Assembly (NCBI RefSeq): GCF_013371465.1
Contig: NZ_JABWDU010000008.1
Location: 1-64,000 of the forward strand
Length of the DNA: 64,000 nt
Direction: 5' to 3'
Source: Ensifer oleiphilus
GTDB lineage: Bacteria; Pseudomonadota; Alphaproteobacteria; Rhizobiales; Rhizobiaceae
A model generated the notes under the pieces. That model was not told the origin of the DNA. It saw only the letters and a program-made list of their open reading frames with translations, and did not search any database. Of this stretch, positions 60,742-64,000 are shown in pieces; the stretch's first letter is position 1; each line of letters begins with the position of its first letter. The position numbers were made by a program, and so were the translations under genes.

Positions 60742-61719
60742 ATGGCTTTCCTGCTTCGCCGCCTATGCTTCTATCTGGCAGCCTTCGTCGCGGCGGCGAC
60801 GATCAACTTCTTCCTGCCGCGACTGATGCCGGGCGATCCCGTGCAGATCATGTTTTCGAGCGCGGGCGCGGAACTTCCGCCTGAAAGCCTGCAGGCGCTG
60901 AAGCTGACCTTCGGTTTCGTCGACGGCCCGCTGTGGCAGCAATACCTGACCTATCTCGGCAGCATCTTCAGCGGCGATCTCGGTCGCTCCATCAAGTATT
61001 TCCCGCTGCCGGTGTCGACGGTTCTCGGCAACGCGCTGGTCTGGACCGTGGGCCTGATGGGTACGGCGACCATCATCAGCTTCACGCTCGGCACCTTCCT
61101 CGGCATTCTCGCCGCCTGGCGTCGCGGCAGCCTCTTCGACGTCATCGTTTCCGTCGGCGCGATCTTCGCGACCTCGGTTCCGGCCGTCGTCACCTCGCTG
61201 ATCGTCGTCTTCTTCTTCGGCTTTACGCTCAACTGGTTCCCGACGGGCTACGCCGCCGATCCGGCGCTCGATCCGGCCTTCACGCTGCAATATCTCGGCA
61301 GCGTGCTCTATCACGGCATCCTGCCGATGCTGACGCTCTGCACGGTGCTCACAGGCGGCTTTGCCGTTACCATGCGCAACAACATGATCAACCTGCTTGG
61401 CGAGGACTATATCGTCATGGCCCGCGCGAAGGGCCTATCCGACGGACACGTGATGCTTTGGTATGCGGCGCGCAATGCGCTGCTGCCGACCGTGTCGAGC
61501 CTTGCGATTGCCATCGGCACTGTTCTCGGCGGCTCGCTGGTGACCGAAGTCGTGTTCAACTATCCGGGGCTCGGCAACATCCTTTACCAGGCGATCCTTG
61601 CCCGTGACTATCCCGTGATTCAGGGCCAGCTTCTGATCATGACCGCCACCATGCTTGTCGCCAATTTCATCGTCGATGTCAGCTATGTGTTGCTCGACCC
61701 CCGACTGAAGAGGGCGTGA
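60742..61719 (+). CDS. DppB/OppB-type ABC permease
   Basis: A 325-residue permease with six helices. LPRLMPGDPVQIM near the N-terminus is the usual DppB start block, and EDYIVMARAKGLSDGHVMLWY near residue 222 is the ATPase-docking EAA loop. PGLGNILYQAILARDYPVIQ follows before the last helices. It pairs with the permease encoded 1 base downstream to form the channel. Confidence 0.93.
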   Translation: MAFLLRRLCFYLAAFVAAATINFFLPRLMPGDPVQIMFSSAGAELPPESLQALKLTFGFVDGPLWQQYLTYLGSIFSGDLGRSIKYFPLPVSTVLGNALVWTVGLMGTATIISFTLGTFLGILAAWRRGSLFDVIVSVGAIFATSVPAVVTSLIVVFFFGFTLNWFPTGYAADPALDPAFTLQYLGSVLYHGILPMLTLCTVLTGGFAVTMRNNMINLLGEDYIVMARAKGLSDGHVMLWYAARNALLPTVSSLAIAIGTVLGGSLVTEVVFNYPGLGNILYQAILARDYPVIQGQLLIMTATMLVANFIVDVSYVLLDPRLKRA

Positions 61720-61720
61720 G

Positions 61721-62611
61721 ATGAAAACCCAACCTTTCGGATTGATCCGCAATCGCAAGGCCCTTGTCGGCGTTGCCATCATCGCCTTCATTCTCTTGGT
61801 GGCCATCGCCGCACCGCTGCTCACGCCCTATGACCCGGGCGCGCGCGTCGGACGACCGCACCAGGCGCCATCGCTTGCCCATTGGCTCGGCACCACCCGT
61901 ATTGGCCAGGACGTGTTCACGCGGCTGATTTACGGTGCCCGCACCTCACTGGCGGTCGGCTTCGGCGCGGGCCTGCTCATCACCATCGTCGGCACCGCGC
62001 TCGGCATTCTTGCCGGCTATCGCGGCGGCAAGGTCGACGAGGTAATCAGCTTCTTCACCAACATGGTGCTCGTGGTTCCCAACCTGCCGCTGCTGCTCGT
62101 TCTCGCCGCCTTCATCGGCCAGGCGAACCCCTGGGTCATCGCGCTGATACTTGGCGGAACCTCTTGGGCCTGGGGCGCGCGCGTCACCCGCGCCGAAACG
62201 CTTTCCGTCAAGCAGAAGGATTACGTCAAATCGGCGGAGATGATGGGTGAGCCGCGCTGGCGCATCATGACCTTCGAGATCTTCCCCAACCTGATCTCGA
62301 TCGTCGGCATCAACTTCATCGGCAGCGTCATCTTCGCGATCATCACCCAGGCAACCCTTGAGTTTCTCGGCCTTGGCGATCCCAAGGTCGTCTCCTGGGG
62401 CACCATGCTCTATGCCGCACAGAAGGCGTCTGCGCTTTCGGTCGGCGCGTGGTGGGACATTCTGACGCCCTGCTTCGCGCTCGCCTTCCTCGGTATCGGC
62501 CTGTCGCTTCTGAATTTCGCTGTCGACGAAATCGCCAATCCGCGCCTGCGCACCGGCAACCGCCTCGGTCGCTGGTCCGCCCTCATTCGCTCCGGGGAGG
62601 GTCGCCTGTGA
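61721..62611 (+). CDS. DppC/OppC-type ABC permease
   Basis: A 296-residue permease with an N-terminal helix (VGVAIIAFILLVAIAAPLLTPYDP) typical of the DppC type and an EAA loop in KDYVKSAEMMGEPRWRIMTF near residue 167. It starts one base after the first permease stop, and its stop overlaps the following ATPase GTG (GTGA), showing tight coupling. Confidence 0.93.
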   Translation: MKTQPFGLIRNRKALVGVAIIAFILLVAIAAPLLTPYDPGARVGRPHQAPSLAHWLGTTRIGQDVFTRLIYGARTSLAVGFGAGLLITIVGTALGILAGYRGGKVDEVISFFTNMVLVVPNLPLLLVLAAFIGQANPWVIALILGGTSWAWGARVTRAETLSVKQKDYVKSAEMMGEPRWRIMTFEIFPNLISIVGINFIGSVIFAIITQATLEFLGLGDPKVVSWGTMLYAAQKASALSVGAWWDILTPCFALAFLGIGLSLLNFAVDEIANPRLRTGNRLGRWSALIRSGEGRL

Positions 62612-63411
62612 CCGCGCCATTGCTATCGGTGAAAAACCTCACGATCGACTATATCGGCGAGGAAAAGGATTTTCGCGCGGTCGACAATGTCAGCTTTGAC
62701 GTTGCGCCCGGCGAAGTCTTCGGCCTTGCCGGCGAATCCGGTTGCGGCAAGAGCACCATAGCCTTCGCCATCAGCCGGCTGCACAAGCCGCCGGCGCTGA
62801 TCCGGCGCGAAAGCACCATCCTGCTCAACGGCCGCAACGTGCTCGATCTCGATGACAAGGCCTTGCGCGATTTCCGCTGGCGCGAGGTCGCGATGGTGTT
62901 CCAGAGCGCGATGAATTCGCTGAACCCGGTGCTGCGCATCGAGCATCAGTTCTATGACGTGCTGAAGACCCATAAGGGCATGAGCCGTCCGCAGGCGCGC
63001 GACCGCACCGCCGAAATGCTGAAGCTCGTCGACATCGCGCCAGATCGCATGCGCGACTATCCGCATCAGTTTTCAGGCGGCATGCGCCAGCGCATCGTCA
63101 TCGCCATCTGCCTTGCGCTCGACCCGCGGCTGGTGGTGATGGATGAACCGACGACGGCACTCGACGTCGTCGTCCAGCGTGAGATCCTGCAGCGGATCAA
63201 CGAGTTGCGCCGCAGCCTCGGCTTTGCCGTCCTGTTCATCACCCACGATCTCGGCCTGATGGTGCAGTTCTGCGACCGCATCGGCATCATGCTCGCCGGC
63301 AAGCTGGTCGAGCAGAACACGGCGGAAGCGATCTACGGATCGCCGCAGCACGATTATACGAAACAGCTCTGGGCCTCCTTCCCCTCGCTCCATGGAGGCG
63401 TTCTGCTATGA
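62608..63411 (+). CDS. DppD/OppD-type ABC ATPase
   Basis: A 267-residue ATPase. Walker A is LAGESGCGKSTIAF near residue 40, the signature FSGGMRQRIVIAICL near 154 and Walker B LVVMDEPTTALD near 175. It starts at GTG 62608, overlapping the permease stop; the longer open frame upstream lies inside that permease. It is shorter than the usual 320-330 residues because it lacks the long C-terminal oligopeptide-transporter extension. It overlaps the next ATPase gene by 4 bases. Confidence 0.92.
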   Translation: MTAPLLSVKNLTIDYIGEEKDFRAVDNVSFDVAPGEVFGLAGESGCGKSTIAFAISRLHKPPALIRRESTILLNGRNVLDLDDKALRDFRWREVAMVFQSAMNSLNPVLRIEHQFYDVLKTHKGMSRPQARDRTAEMLKLVDIAPDRMRDYPHQFSGGMRQRIVIAICLALDPRLVVMDEPTTALDVVVQREILQRINELRRSLGFAVLFITHDLGLMVQFCDRIGIMLAGKLVEQNTAEAIYGSPQHDYTKQLWASFPSLHGGVLL

Positions 63412-64000
63412 CCGTTCAACAAACTCCGATCCTCGCCCTCGACCGGGTCACGAAGACCTTCGGCCACGGGACGGGCGCCGTTCGCGCCGCCCGTTCGATC
63501 TCGTTTTCGCTGCATGCCGGTCGGGCGCTTGCGCTTGTCGGCGAGTCCGGCAGCGGCAAGACCACCTGCGCCCGCATGGCGATGCGCGAGTATCTGCCGA
63601 CGGAAGGAGAGATCCTGTTCAAGGGTCAGCCGGTCGAAGGCACCAATGCCGCAGAGGCGGCACACTACCGCCGTGCCGTGCAGATGATCTTCCAGGATCC
63701 GTTCGCCTCGCTCAATCCTGCCCACACCATCGCCTATCATCTGAAGCGGCCGCTCATGCTGCACCGCCCGGATATCAAGCGCTCCGAAATCGACGCGACG
63801 GTGCGGGCGCTGCTGCAGCAGGTGAAGCTCGATCCCGACCTTGTCGCGCCGAAATATCCGCACGAGCTTTCCGGCGGCCAGCGCCAGCGCGTCAACATCG
63901 CCCGCGCGCTCGCCGCCAAACCGGAGGTCATCGTCGCTGACGAACCAACATCTATGCTCGACGTCTCCGTTCGTCTCGGCGTGCTCAATCTCCTGAGCGA
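63408..64000 (+). CDS. DppF/OppF-type ABC ATPase (3' end outside window)
   Basis: The first 197 codons of the second importer ATPase; the frame runs off the right edge. Walker A is LVGESGSGKTTCARM near residue 44, the Q-loop QMIFQDPFASLNP near 93, the signature LSGGQRQRVNIARAL near 149 and Walker B VIVADEPTSMLD near 170. It begins at ATG 63408, overlapping the previous stop. With the preceding ATPase it forms the motor pair of the NagZ-linked importer. Confidence 0.92.
   Translation, partial: MTVQQTPILALDRVTKTFGHGTGAVRAARSISFSLHAGRALALVGESGSGKTTCARMAMREYLPTEGEILFKGQPVEGTNAAEAAHYRRAVQMIFQDPFASLNPAHTIAYHLKRPLMLHRPDIKRSEIDATVRALLQQVKLDPDLVAPKYPHELSGGQRQRVNIARALAAKPEVIVADEPTSMLDVSVRLGVLNLLS

Overview
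The window looks like a piece of a fast-growing rhizobial chromosome or large replicon (Alphaproteobacteria, Hyphomicrobiales, most like Ensifer/Sinorhizobium or a close Rhizobium relative). This rests on uniformly high G+C, a type III cellulose operon with bcsN and bcsK, a napEFDABC operon, many ABC sugar importers each with its own LacI or LysR regulator, and two dispersed intergenic repeat types that I know from rhizobial genomes. The assignment is inference; there is no rRNA or marker gene here. I saw no tRNA, rRNA, CRISPR array, insertion sequence or phage gene.

Layout. 1-414: the 3' end of a sulfate-type ABC ATPase. 507-1871: an FAD-linked 2-hydroxyacid dehydrogenase. 1888-2783: a RES/Xre toxin-antitoxin pair with a compact promoter-operator. 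2827-9709: a leucine/isovalerate degradation operon (ivd, mccB, ridA-like, mccA, mvaB, enoyl-CoA hydratase). 9993-18864: a type III cellulose synthase operon (bcsN, bcsA, bcsB, bcsZ, bcsK), with a divergent methyltransferase at 19168-20337. 20338-21102 is a gene-poor, partly AT-rich stretch, followed by a 40-codon membrane peptide gene.

21317-25117: a LysR regulator divergent from a DUF1537 acid-sugar kinase, a PdxA2-type dehydrogenase and a HisA/HisF-like barrel protein, which looks like a four-carbon sugar-acid pathway. 25114-25701: gluconokinase. 25868-34911: a ketose locus made of an RbsABC-type importer, a ketose 3-epimerase, an FGGY kinase, a class II aldolase and a divergent LacI regulator with an evident operator. 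35001-36077: an Lrp-LysE amino-acid export pair, followed by a 270-bp nested inverted-repeat element. 36381-42031: a GFA-family protein, a VirK/YbjX protein, a BaeSR-like two-component system, a stand-alone FabZ and a PAP2 phosphatase.

42071-48570: a LacI regulator divergent from an AfuABC-like importer plus an inositol-monophosphatase-family enzyme, probably a sugar-phosphate uptake and dephosphorylation unit. 48592-52084: slipin/NfeD, a DUF2161 protein and a DUF454 protein. 52226-56882: the periplasmic nitrate reductase operon napEFDABC. 57369-64000: an operon of a GNAT protein, a NagZ-type hexosaminidase and a Dpp/Opp-type importer, probably for GlcNAc-containing oligosaccharides. It runs off the right end.

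The common theme is scavenging: most gene sets pair one importer with one to three cytoplasmic enzymes and one local regulator. The ketose locus, the DUF1537/PdxA2/HisA-like set and the AfuABC-phosphatase set have no substrate that can be read from sequence alone and are the best candidates for undescribed chemistry.
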